In this document: piece after piece, positions 1 through 6,751 of the stretch
Layout: each line of letters opens with the position of its first letter
Position numbering within the stretch: position 1 is the stretch's first letter
Origin: an uncultured Kiloniellales bacterium
GTDB taxonomy: Bacteria > Pseudomonadota > Alphaproteobacteria > Kiloniellales > JAKSDN01
Direction of reading: 5' to 3'
Assembly: GCA_937974415.1 (NCBI GenBank)
Contig: CALJXB010000442.1
Coordinates: forward strand, 1 to 8,667
DNA length: 8,667 nucleotides
Made by a program: the position numbers and the translations under genes
Notes under the pieces: model-generated
Told to the model about the DNA's origin: nothing
Databases searched by the model: none
Seen by the model: the letters and a program-made list of their open reading frames with translations, nothing else

Positions 1-1079
1 AAGGGCGGCTTGTGGCGCGGCAGGCCCCGCTTGCCCTCGATCGATTCGAACATGGCCGATTCTTCGCCGCAGATATAGGCGCCGGCGCCGCGGCGCAGGT
101 CGATCTTCATGCCGCCGGTGAGCCCTTCGGCCTCGAGGCGGGCGATCTCGTCGGCGAGGATCTTGAGGACCGCCGGGTATTCGTCGCGGATATAGACGTA
201 GACGGTCGCCACCTCGCAAGCCCAGCCGGCGACCAGCATGCCCTCGAGGAAGCGGTGCGGGTCGGTCTCCAGGTAGAAGCGGTCCTTGAAGGTGCCGGGC
301 TCGCCGTCGTCGCCATTGATGGCGCAGATCCGCGGGCCCGGCTGCTGGCGCACCAGCTTCCACTTGAGGCCGGCGGGAAAGCCGGCGCCGCCGAGGCCGC
401 GCAGGCCCGAGTGCTCCATGGTTTGGACGATCTCGTCTCTATCGCGGTTGCCGGCCAGGCAGTCGCGCAGCAAGGCGTACCCGCCGCCCGCCACGTAATC
501 CTCATAGCTCGTGTAGGCGGGGATGACGGGGTGGGTGTCGCCGCTCTTCGCCGCCTCGGCCAGTGTCTGCGTGGTGGCGTGGTCGATATGCCGGTGGCCC
601 ACCTCTGCGACCGGCGCGCAGTCGCAGCGCCCCATGCAGGGCGCGCGCACCACACGGACCCCAGGGCCGACTTTGCCCGGGAGGCGCGCCAGCAGGTCCT
701 GGGCCCCCATCATCTCGCAGGTCAGGCTGTCGCAGACCCGGATGGTGAGCGGCGCCGGGTAGGGCTCGCCGTCCAGCACGATGTCGAAGTGGGCGTAGAA
801 CGACGCCACCTCGTAGACCTCGGCCATGGGCAGGCCCATGACGTCGCCCAGCGCCTGCAGATGATCGGCGGAAAGGCGGCCGTAGCGGTCCTGGATCAGG
901 TGCAGGTGCTCGATCAGTAAGTCGCGGTCGCGCGGCCGGTCGCCGAGGAGGGCGGCGATCTCGGCGTCGGCCGCCGGCGCGCCCTGGCGGCCCTTCGGGA
1001 AGGCGGGCGCCATGCGCCGGCCGGACCCCGGATGGATGGAGCGTTTCGGCAGGCGCTCGCCTGAACTGTCCTGCGGCAT
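1..1079 (-). CDS. NAD-dependent formate dehydrogenase beta subunit (NuoE-NuoF fusion), partial
   Basis: The 359 visible residues run off the left edge. This subunit would pass electrons from the molybdenum/tungsten formate dehydrogenase alpha subunit through Fe-S clusters and FMN to NAD+ in the cytoplasm. Residues ~45-180 form a NuoE-like thioredoxin-fold domain with [2Fe-2S] ligands C116, C121, C148 and C152 (C-x4-C, then C-x3-C). Residues ~195 onward are NuoF-like: GLRGLGGAGFPAG at 225-237, GDDGEPGTFKDR at 256-267 (FMN/NAD site) and GAGAYICGEESA at 331-342. The C-terminal SLBB and [4Fe-4S] parts are outside the window. The chosen ATG at 1079 follows an AAGGA-like ribosome site about 11 bases upstream; M23 is an alternative start. 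Fused E/F subunits also occur in NAD-reducing hydrogenases (HoxF). I prefer formate dehydrogenase because of the EPGTFKDR and ESIEGKRGLPRHKPP wording, which is a recollection of the family, not a search. Confidence 0.8.
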   Translation of the reverse strand, partial: MPQDSSGERLPKRSIHPGSGRRMAPAFPKGRQGAPAADAEIAALLGDRPRDRDLLIEHLHLIQDRYGRLSADHLQALGDVMGLPMAEVYEVASFYAHFDIVLDGEPYPAPLTIRVCDSLTCEMMGAQDLLARLPGKVGPGVRVVRAPCMGRCDCAPVAEVGHRHIDHATTQTLAEAAKSGDTHPVIPAYTSYEDYVAGGGYALLRDCLAGNRDRDEIVQTMEHSGLRGLGGAGFPAGLKWKLVRQQPGPRICAINGDDGEPGTFKDRFYLETDPHRFLEGMLVAGWACEVATVYVYIRDEYPAVLKILADEIARLEAEGLTGGMKIDLRRGAGAYICGEESAMFESIEGKRGLPRHKPP

Positions 1080-1373
1080 GCTTTGGGCTGTCCTTCCCCA
1101 ACTCGGCCCCAATCGGACCCCGTGGCCTTTTGTATACCAGGCTCCCGCGGCGCGGGTCTAGTAATCCCTGGGCGCCGGCCCCGCCTATCTCCTCAAGGCC
1201 CCGACTGTATGGAATTTCGCCGGCCGGGCAATGGGCTTTGTAGCCTTGGCCTCGCTGAACACAAGTGCGTTGCGGGCCGTTGTGTCTTGCGTCGGATTAT
1301 GGGTGGCTGCCGGGTCCCCGAGGGTTAAGCTTCTGATGGGTTGTGTCAGGCAAGCGGAAACGAGGAGGGCGAT
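1080..1373. other. Divergent intergenic region between the formate dehydrogenase and GFA genes
   Basis: These 294 bases lie between two divergent start codons and should hold both promoters. I see a perfect palindrome (six-base arms CCCGCG/CGCGGG around one G) at 1144-1156 and a GTATAC palindrome at 1132-1137. The latter could be part of a minus-strand -10 (TATACA), but no good -35 lies at the right distance. No convincing plus-strand sigma-70 promoter, riboswitch or small gene is visible. The 1144-1156 palindrome is a possible operator, but short GC palindromes are common at this base composition. Confidence 0.4.
1362..1369 (+). promoter_or_regulatory. Ribosome binding site fixing the GFA gene start
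   Basis: GAGGAGGG ends four bases before GTG at 1374. It selects this GTG over an in-frame TTG at 1341, which has no comparable site. Confidence 0.7.
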
Positions 1374-1841
1374 GTGACCGAGACGAGCGGGAAACGGACC
1401 GGCGGCTGCATGTGCGGAGCAGTGCGCTACGAGACGGCGGGCGAGCCCTTCGGCGTGATCCACTGCCACTGCCATAGCTGCCGCAAGCACAACGGCGGGC
1501 CGCTGGTGACCCTGGCCGGCTTCACGGCCGATCAAGTCGCTTACAGCGGCGAGGCGCGCAAGATCTACCAGTCGTCGCCCGGCGTCGGCCGCGCCTTCTG
1601 CGGCACCTGCGGGACGCCGCTCACCTGGGAGGGCGACGGCGGCGAGCTGGGGCCGATCGTCGAGTTTCACATCAGCACCTTCGACGATCCCGACGGCCTG
1701 GTGCCAGAGGCCCACGCCTTCTATCCGGAGCGCCTGCCCTGGATGGACACGGCCGACGGCCTGCCGCGCCACGAGGGCTTCACCGAAGACAGCCCCGTGC
1801 TGCGCCACGGCCCGGCGGATCAGGGCCTGCCGGGGGGCTGA
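1374..1841 (+). CDS. GFA family zinc-binding protein (glutathione-dependent formaldehyde-activating enzyme-like)
   Basis: This 155-residue protein spans essentially one GFA/Mss4-like domain. The zinc-ligand pattern is complete: C12-x-C14 in GGCMCGAVRY, C31-H-C33-x2-C36 in HCHCHSCRK, and C76-x2-C79-G in FCGTCG. The founding member (Gfa of Paracoccus) was proposed to speed condensation of formaldehyde with glutathione, but that activity has been disputed and most family members have unknown substrates. I therefore assign only the family. There is no signal peptide, so it should be cytoplasmic. The GTG start is set by a strong Shine-Dalgarno; an in-frame TTG 11 codons upstream is possible but poorly supported. 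It is divergent from a probable formate dehydrogenase gene, compatible with one-carbon or formaldehyde handling but not proof of it. High GC and normal codon use match the flanking genes. Confidence 0.88.
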   Translation: MTETSGKRTGGCMCGAVRYETAGEPFGVIHCHCHSCRKHNGGPLVTLAGFTADQVAYSGEARKIYQSSPGVGRAFCGTCGTPLTWEGDGGELGPIVEFHISTFDDPDGLVPEAHAFYPERLPWMDTADGLPRHEGFTEDSPVLRHGPADQGLPGG

Positions 1842-2116
1842 GGGCACCACCCGTCTCGTTTCTGCGGACCTGAAGGTCGGCCTCCTCGACAGGGGGCAGG
1901 GGCCACCCCGGCGCTGGGACCTTGCCGGCGTGCTCGAGTTTAACGGTCACCCTGTGGCCGGCCGCCCTTGGCCGATCCCCCGGACCGGACGGGTCGGCAT
2001 GCCGCGCGCGGAGAAACGGGGCCAAGGCCGGGGCCGGAGGATCGGCCATTGACCCTGTATTAACCGGATCGGGGCTCCTATATACCCTCTTCGACTGCCA
2101 TGAACCCGGATTTGCC
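1842..2116. other. Intergenic region upstream of prfC
   Basis: These 275 bases have no convincing gene. The prfC reading frame stays open back to 1922, but that stretch (Pro/Gly/Arg-rich, low complexity) does not look like protein and precedes a well-defined RF3 N-terminus. Only weak hairpins are seen after the GFA stop, for example GACC-TGAA-GGTC near 1867-1878, with no T tract, so no terminator is called. Confidence 0.5.
2049..2084 (+). promoter_or_regulatory. Possible prfC promoter
   Basis: A TATATA box at 2079-2084 lies 33 bases before the prfC ATG. A TTGACC hexamer at 2049-2054 sits 24 bases upstream of it, too far for a standard sigma-70 spacer. TTAACC at 2060-2065 is 13 bases upstream, or 15 bases before an alternative -10 (TATACC at 2081-2086), both too close. 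The AT-rich stretch stands out in GC-rich DNA, so a promoter here is plausible, but the -35 is unresolved. Confidence 0.3.

Positions 2117-2120
<4 letters not shown>
2100..2120 (+). other. Tiny upstream ORF overlapping the prfC start (6 codons)
   Basis: ATG at 2100 opens a six-codon frame (MNPDLP) whose TGA at 2118-2120 overlaps the prfC ATG at 2117 in an ATGA arrangement. It would begin close to the expected transcription start if the TATATA box is used, leaving little room for a ribosome site. Such overlaps can couple translation, but a chance ATG is equally likely. There is no independent evidence that it is translated. Confidence 0.2.
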
Positions 2121-3736
<1,616 letters not shown>

Positions 3737-3740
3737 ACCG

Positions 3741-3755
3741 CGCCGCTGAGCGGCG
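3741..3755 (+). terminator. Hairpin just after prfC
   Basis: CGCCGC-TGA-GCGGCG is a perfect six-base stem with a three-base loop starting five bases after the prfC stop. No T tract follows, so it is not a standard intrinsic terminator; it could protect the 3' end or assist another mode of termination. Confidence 0.3.
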
Positions 3756-3818
3756 ACCCCGCCGGCACGGAGCCTGCGGGCGTGCTCGATTGGGACCGCG
3801 AAACGGGTGGCCGGTTGA

Positions 3819-3982
3819 CCTAAGGTGTATAAATCGCCATTCGATCTGACGGACATTGTCAGATTTCTTCAAACCATGCAGCTCAAGTTAATTCGCTGAT
3901 ACGCAAAGTCCGCTTCTGTATCGCAATGCGGACATTTCCGCACGCCGTCGGTTAGGACCGAAAGTGACCCAAAGCAGTCTTT
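3819..3982 (+). repeat. Left copy of a degenerate long inverted repeat flanking the lipoprotein cluster
   Basis: Read on the plus strand from 3819, this sequence aligns with the minus strand read from 6920 inward. The first 48 or so columns match at about 75%: shared blocks include CCTA(A)GGTGTA, then CGA-x-CTG, then GACA-x-TGTCAGAT. A second block at 3906-3934 (AAGTCCG...GAC) matches minus-strand 6828-6800 at about 21 of 28 columns. A third stretch to 3982 aligns without gaps at about 57%. Spacing of the blocks from the outer edge is nearly the same on both sides (87 versus 92 bases). The GTCCGC/GCGGAC-like units resemble degenerate intergenic repeats I recall from alphaproteobacterial genomes, unverified here. 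Identities were counted by eye. Confidence 0.6.
3844..3869 (+). terminator. Possible intrinsic terminator or repeat hairpin
   Basis: ATCTGAC and GTCAGAT form a perfect seven-base stem around a seven-base loop (GGACATT), followed by TTCTT. The position, about 108 bases beyond prfC and before convergent genes, suits a terminator. The stem is AT-containing and the T run is interrupted. It also falls within the left inverted repeat, and the right copy retains part of the pairing, so it may belong to the repeat instead. Confidence 0.4.
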
Positions 3983-4050
3983 AGTGGCATCGCTATGGAG
4001 TGCCCCGCCTACATCCGGTTAGCGGAAACATGCGGTCGTGACCCGATCCA

Positions 4051-4926
4051 CTATCTAGTCATGGAGATCTCGAAGGACTCGGATACACGCGCTTTACTAT
4101 CGACGACCTTCCGGAATCCGCCGCCGTCGAAGCGGGCTTCGAATGCGAGCGCGCCCTTACTATACCAAATGTTATTTCTATTCACTGTGCCTTTGGCCGA
4201 CAGTATACCAAATTCGTTGATCTCGCCTCCTAGACGGCCTCTCCAACCAGACGTTGTGAATTGAGTCGAGAACCTGCCATTGGTCACCACGGCTCGAATC
4301 CGATCCTTATCGCCACCCCCGTTTGCTAGACCTATCTCCAACAACCAAACACCATCGAAAGGCGGAGGGTTGGGGCTTGTCGCGGTCTTTGCGGAAACCG
4401 TTGTCGTGTAGAAGGAAGAGTGCGAACTCGTCGCGGAGGCAGAAATCGGCCCTTCGCCGTGCGCTTCACTCGGCGCAACGGAGACTCCTGCGGGGGCGGC
4501 AACGTCATGGGCGGTCAGAAACATGGATCGTCCGAGCGCGGCAAAGAACTGTTGATAGAACTCCGGATCGTCAACCGACTCCAATTTGAACTGACCGCTG
4601 GCCCGAACCAGGGTTTGGTCGCTGCCGCGCGGATGAATCGTGACGCTCATACGCAGTTGCGCCAGCCCCTTAGTCTTGGTGGCCGTTACCACGCCAAGCG
4701 ATGCGTCCGCTCTGTCGATCAGAAACTCCAAGTCCTGAAGAGTGGCAATGACCGTAGTGAGCGTCTTGACACGGTCGGTCGTGTCGAAAGCCCGGGTTTG
4801 AATACTTCGCAGCTCGACCTGACCGCCGCTCGTCGCCATCAGCTGTTGGCGCGCATCGGTCTGGCAAGCCACCACTGCAACCAACACATAACCCCACAGA
4901 ATTAGGGTTCCGACCAACCGTTTCAT
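4051..4926 (-). CDS. Predicted lipoprotein with paralogue core plus C-terminal beta-rich domain
   Basis: This 291-residue product has a lipoprotein signal peptide: basic K2-R3, hydrophobic 5-20, and a lipobox VVAC with Cys at 21 followed by Gln. Residues ~36-141 are the core shared with the next two upstream genes: QTRAFDTTD at 43-51, LQDLEFLID at 63-71, TATK at 81-84, HPRG at 98-101, and FYQQFFAALGRSMFLTAH at 123-140. A Ser/Ala/Pro-rich linker (~143-188) leads to a C-terminal domain opening with FDGVW at 190-194 and containing GRFSTQF at 217-223 and repeated G-turns. It resembles small FDGxW beta-sandwich or barrel domains of exported alphaproteobacterial proteins; that is resemblance only. 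I chose ATG 4926 because it gives a normal signal peptide and has GAGGAGG ten bases upstream. An in-frame ATG at 5034 with its own ribosome site would add 36 residues. Last gene of the cluster; function unknown. Confidence 0.8.
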   Translation of the reverse strand: MKRLVGTLILWGYVLVAVVACQTDARQQLMATSGGQVELRSIQTRAFDTTDRVKTLTTVIATLQDLEFLIDRADASLGVVTATKTKGLAQLRMSVTIHPRGSDQTLVRASGQFKLESVDDPEFYQQFFAALGRSMFLTAHDVAAPAGVSVAPSEAHGEGPISASATSSHSSFYTTTVSAKTATSPNPPPFDGVWLLEIGLANGGGDKDRIRAVVTNGRFSTQFTTSGWRGRLGGEINEFGILSAKGTVNRNNIWYSKGALAFEARFDGGGFRKVVDSKARVSESFEISMTR

Positions 4927-5049
4927 GAGTCCCACGCCTCCTCGCGGATAGCCCTTCCGGCTTTCGGCGACGCTTCCGTTTGACGATGCGCCGGCTGTCG
5001 AACCGCATAACTGCTGTGGCGTCGGGGCTTCCATCTGCCTCTCCTCAGC
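4927..5049 (-). other. Gap between the second and third paralogues, with an in-frame extension
   Basis: These 123 bases separate two lipoprotein genes that otherwise look like one operon. From 5034 downward the frame is open and joins the downstream gene without a stop (36 codons). The encoded segment is hydrophilic (Ser, Gly, Arg-rich), with no recognisable motif. No terminator hairpin is evident. Confidence 0.4.
4937..4943 (-). promoter_or_regulatory. Ribosome binding site for the chosen start of the last lipoprotein gene
   Basis: GAGGAGG on the minus strand lies ten bases upstream of ATG 4926. Together with the signal peptide it supports that start. A second strong site, GAGGAGAGG at 5038-5046, precedes the in-frame ATG at 5034, so start usage is truly ambiguous. 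Confidence 0.55.
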
Positions 5050-5487
5050 TCAATCGACTCCATGCGCTGCCAGGAACAGCCCGTGTTCGAGCGATGCGAA
5101 GAAGTGCTGATAGAACCCAGAATTGCCTACCATCATGCGGTTCAGGGAGGCGTTCGCTCGCACGAGCGTTTGCGTGTCACCGCGCGGCCTGGCTGTCACC
5201 GTCATGCGCAGATTGTAGTTGTCGAGCTTGGTTGCGCCCACGAGGCTCAGGGTCTCATCGCCCTGATCGATAACGAATTCGAGATCCTGCAGGGTGGCGA
5301 TGACCGTTCGCATAACCCTGGAGCGATCAGTCGTGTCGAAGGCGCGCGTTTGAGCGCTGCGCATCGCGACCTGGGCCTGTTTGGGCGCGAGCATTTCTGT
5401 GGCGGTAAGACTCGACTGGCAGCCGGTCGTGGCCGTCCCGAGAATCAGCACGCAGGTTGCGCAAAGGGCTGTCGGGATCTTCCTCAT
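5050..5487 (-). CDS. Predicted lipoprotein, minimal form of the paralogue core
   Basis: This 145-residue protein is a signal peptide plus the core alone, the smallest of the three paralogues. The N-terminus has R2-K3, a hydrophobic stretch and TTGC with Cys at 23; Thr at -3 is less usual for a lipobox but tolerated. The core has QTRAFDTTD at 46-54, VIATLQDLEFVID at 62-74, GATK at 84-87, RPRGDTQTLVRAN at 100-112, and FYQHFFASLEHGLFLAAH at 125-142. Its central part is nearly identical to the downstream paralogue (TRAFDTTD, TVIATLQDLEF, TQTLVRA or DQTLVRA), pointing to a fairly recent tandem duplication. The ATG at 5487 overlaps the stop of the upstream gene as ATGA, and no good Shine-Dalgarno is visible, so translation is probably coupled. 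No enzymatic motif is seen; function unknown. Confidence 0.8.
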   Translation of the reverse strand: MRKIPTALCATCVLILGTATTGCQSSLTATEMLAPKQAQVAMRSAQTRAFDTTDRSRVMRTVIATLQDLEFVIDQGDETLSLVGATKLDNYNLRMTVTARPRGDTQTLVRANASLNRMMVGNSGFYQHFFASLEHGLFLAAHGVD

Positions 5488-6023
5488 ATCGTATGCGCCT
5501 GCAGGAAGACGGCCTTGGACAAGCTGGCGAAAAACTCGCGATAGAAGGCCGGGTCCGCCATACTTTCGGCATGCGTTACACGGCCTTCGGTGTTCCACAC
5601 GATCCTTTGAAAAGTGACCCGGACCGCGGTCCGTTCTCCTCTGTCGCCGATCGGCCTTGTCACGACGGATGCCCGCATAAGCTGCTTGTCATCTGTTGGC
5701 ATCCAGGCGCCCGTGAGTGCGACCACCAGGATTGCCACGACGATCTGGCCGACTTCGCTGGCGTCTCTCTGCTTGGACCCAACAACGAGACCGAAGCCGG
5801 TTTCGCTGTCGTCGATGGTGAAGCCTAAATCCTGGAGCACCGCGCTCACTGACGTGAGCAGGCGAAGTTCATCGGGGGTGTCGAAATAGCGGGTCTGCAG
5901 CCGTCTTTGCTCGAGGCTTTCCGAACTGAGCTGGAGCGGATGTTTAGGCGGGGACTGGGAACAGCCTGCCACCCCTAAACCCAAGGCTAGCACAACGACA
6001 ACTGCTTTGCGGGCCGCCAGCAT
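5484..6023 (-). CDS. Predicted lipoprotein, divergent paralogue with hydrophobic insert
   Basis: This 179-residue protein has a signal peptide with R5-K6, hydrophobic 7-20 and lipobox VAGC with Cys at 21, followed by Ser. The core is recognisable but divergent: LQTRYFDTPD at 42-51, LQDLGFTIDDSETGFG at 63-78, GSK at 82-84, TRPIGDRGERTAVRV at 122-136, and FYREFFASLSKAVFLQAH at 160-177. Unlike the other two it has about 20 extra residues after the Lys, including a hydrophobic run at 92-107 (GQIVVAILVVALTGAW) that could be a membrane segment or buried hairpin. It starts 15 bases after the BamE-like gene's stop, with no clear ribosome site. It looks like a form I recall as widespread in proteobacteria as an uncharacterised lipoprotein, and may be the ancestral member here. 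Confidence 0.82.
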   Translation of the reverse strand: MLAARKAVVVVLALGLGVAGCSQSPPKHPLQLSSESLEQRRLQTRYFDTPDELRLLTSVSAVLQDLGFTIDDSETGFGLVVGSKQRDASEVGQIVVAILVVALTGAWMPTDDKQLMRASVVTRPIGDRGERTAVRVTFQRIVWNTEGRVTHAESMADPAFYREFFASLSKAVFLQAHTI

Positions 6024-6038
6024 TGCGGTGTTCAGTGC

Positions 6039-6497
6039 TTAGAAACTGGAGGTGTGATAAGCGAAATCGCGGACACGATTGGCGTCGTCATAATAGATGA
6101 CCACCGTGAGAGTCCGCTGACTGGTCGAGTTCGCTCCGGTGGCATACTTTGTTGACCCACCGCCGGCCCCGCCGAATAGCACATCGCCGGTCAGCACGCC
6201 GCCGAGCAAAAGCGCAGCTAAGCCGCCCGAACTCCGGGAGTAACGTGCCTCGGTAGCAATTTTGTCGTAAACCCAGACCTCACGTCGTTTCTCGTCGGTG
6301 GTGACGACATTCGGCGAACCGAGAGCGGCAACGACCTCGGCGCCGCTCATCCCTGTGCGAACCTCGCGCTGAACGTTGCCGACGGTAATTTTGTCCTTCT
6401 GGTCGCGCACTGCGTCGGCGTGCTGCTGCGCGCTCACGCAACCAGTCAGAATCAAGGGCGCAACAATCGCGGAAAAGATCCAAATCGACTTCTTCAT
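6039..6497 (-). CDS. BamE/SmpA-like outer-membrane lipoprotein
   Basis: This 152-residue protein has a signal peptide (KK at 2-3, hydrophobic 5-19) and lipobox LTGC with Cys at 20, followed by Val. A BamE/SmpA/OmlA-type segment follows at ~38-80: VQREVRTGMSGAEVVAALG (42-60), then SPNVVTTDEKRREVWVYD (61-78), the family pattern of a helix pair, G-x-P turn and W-Y strand. The last strand is LTVVIYYDDANRVRDFAYH at 130-148. Between them is a Gly/Leu-rich insert of about 45 residues (90-115: GGLAALLLGG, FGGAGGG), absent from classical BamE. BamE itself supports the BAM complex; this is unlikely to be the housekeeping BamE given the insert and accessory context. It is first in the cluster, with GAGG eight bases before ATG 6497. 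Confidence 0.85.
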   Translation of the reverse strand: MKKSIWIFSAIVAPLILTGCVSAQQHADAVRDQKDKITVGNVQREVRTGMSGAEVVAALGSPNVVTTDEKRREVWVYDKIATEARYSRSSGGLAALLLGGVLTGDVLFGGAGGGSTKYATGANSTSQRTLTVVIYYDDANRVRDFAYHTSSF

Positions 6498-6512
6498 GCT
6501 TTAGGCCTCGGT

Positions 6513-6550
6513 TGTGCACATCCCATGCTCTCGACAGAGTCTTGATGGGA
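6513..6550 (-). promoter_or_regulatory. Nested hairpin and palindrome in the lipoprotein operon leader
   Basis: TCCCAT (6521-6526) pairs with ATGGGA (6545-6550). Inside it CTCT (6528-6531) pairs with AGAG (6536-6539) around a CGAC loop. Directly beside it is a perfect eight-base palindrome TGTGCACA at 6513-6520. The structure lies 24-53 bases upstream of the first start codon. It may be a leader RNA hairpin or, with the palindrome, an operator. No regulator gene is nearby. Confidence 0.3.
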
Positions 6551-6751
6551 AAGCAGGGCAAATCGAAGCCGTTTGGTTTGCCAAAAGGATGACGACCAAA
6601 ACAAACACGAAGGAGACGACCGCAAGTCTCGACTGTCGGGAGTGCGGCCAAGTGAGCACGGAGGCTCCAGCTTCCTTCCGTTAGGCCGGAATGGAGAGGC
6701 TCAGCACCCGGACACGCTGTTGCTATGGGCGGCCTCTAACCAACGGCCCAC

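Larger units (their letters stand above)
3737..4050. other. Convergent intergenic region between prfC and the lipoprotein cluster
   Basis: These 314 bases separate the 3' ends of two convergent transcription units. They hold the short GC hairpin after prfC, a seven-base hairpin followed by a T-rich run, and the left copy of the long inverted repeat from 3819. Base composition drops from prfC-like to clearly more AT-rich after about 3820. No convincing gene is present; a plus-strand frame from 3995 is antisense to the lipoprotein gene and has no family features. Confidence 0.6.

Noticed and set aside
12..920. 302-codon plus-strand reading frame
   Set aside because: It is antisense to the formate dehydrogenase beta subunit, whose motifs and cysteines are clear on the minus strand. 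The plus-strand translation has low complexity typical of a GC-rich shadow.
1341..1373. TTG start for the GFA gene
   Set aside because: The strong GAGGAGGG lies directly before GTG 1374, while TTG 1341 has no ribosome site and the extra residues add nothing to the domain.
1922..2116. N-terminal extension of prfC by 65 codons
   Set aside because: The translation is low complexity, RF3 proteins start at the MTRLQREIARR region, and the AT-rich promoter-like box lies inside the extension.
3815..3833. TTGACC followed by TATAAA as a promoter
   Set aside because: The spacing is only seven bases, and the downstream genes are on the other strand.
3995..4264. 89-codon plus-strand frame
   Set aside because: It overlaps the 3' end of the lipoprotein gene in antisense, with no ribosome site or recognisable motif.
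4323..4905. Plus-strand frames of 88 and 161 codons opposite the last lipoprotein
   Set aside because: The minus-strand product has a signal peptide, lipobox and paralogue alignment; the plus-strand frames are shadows.
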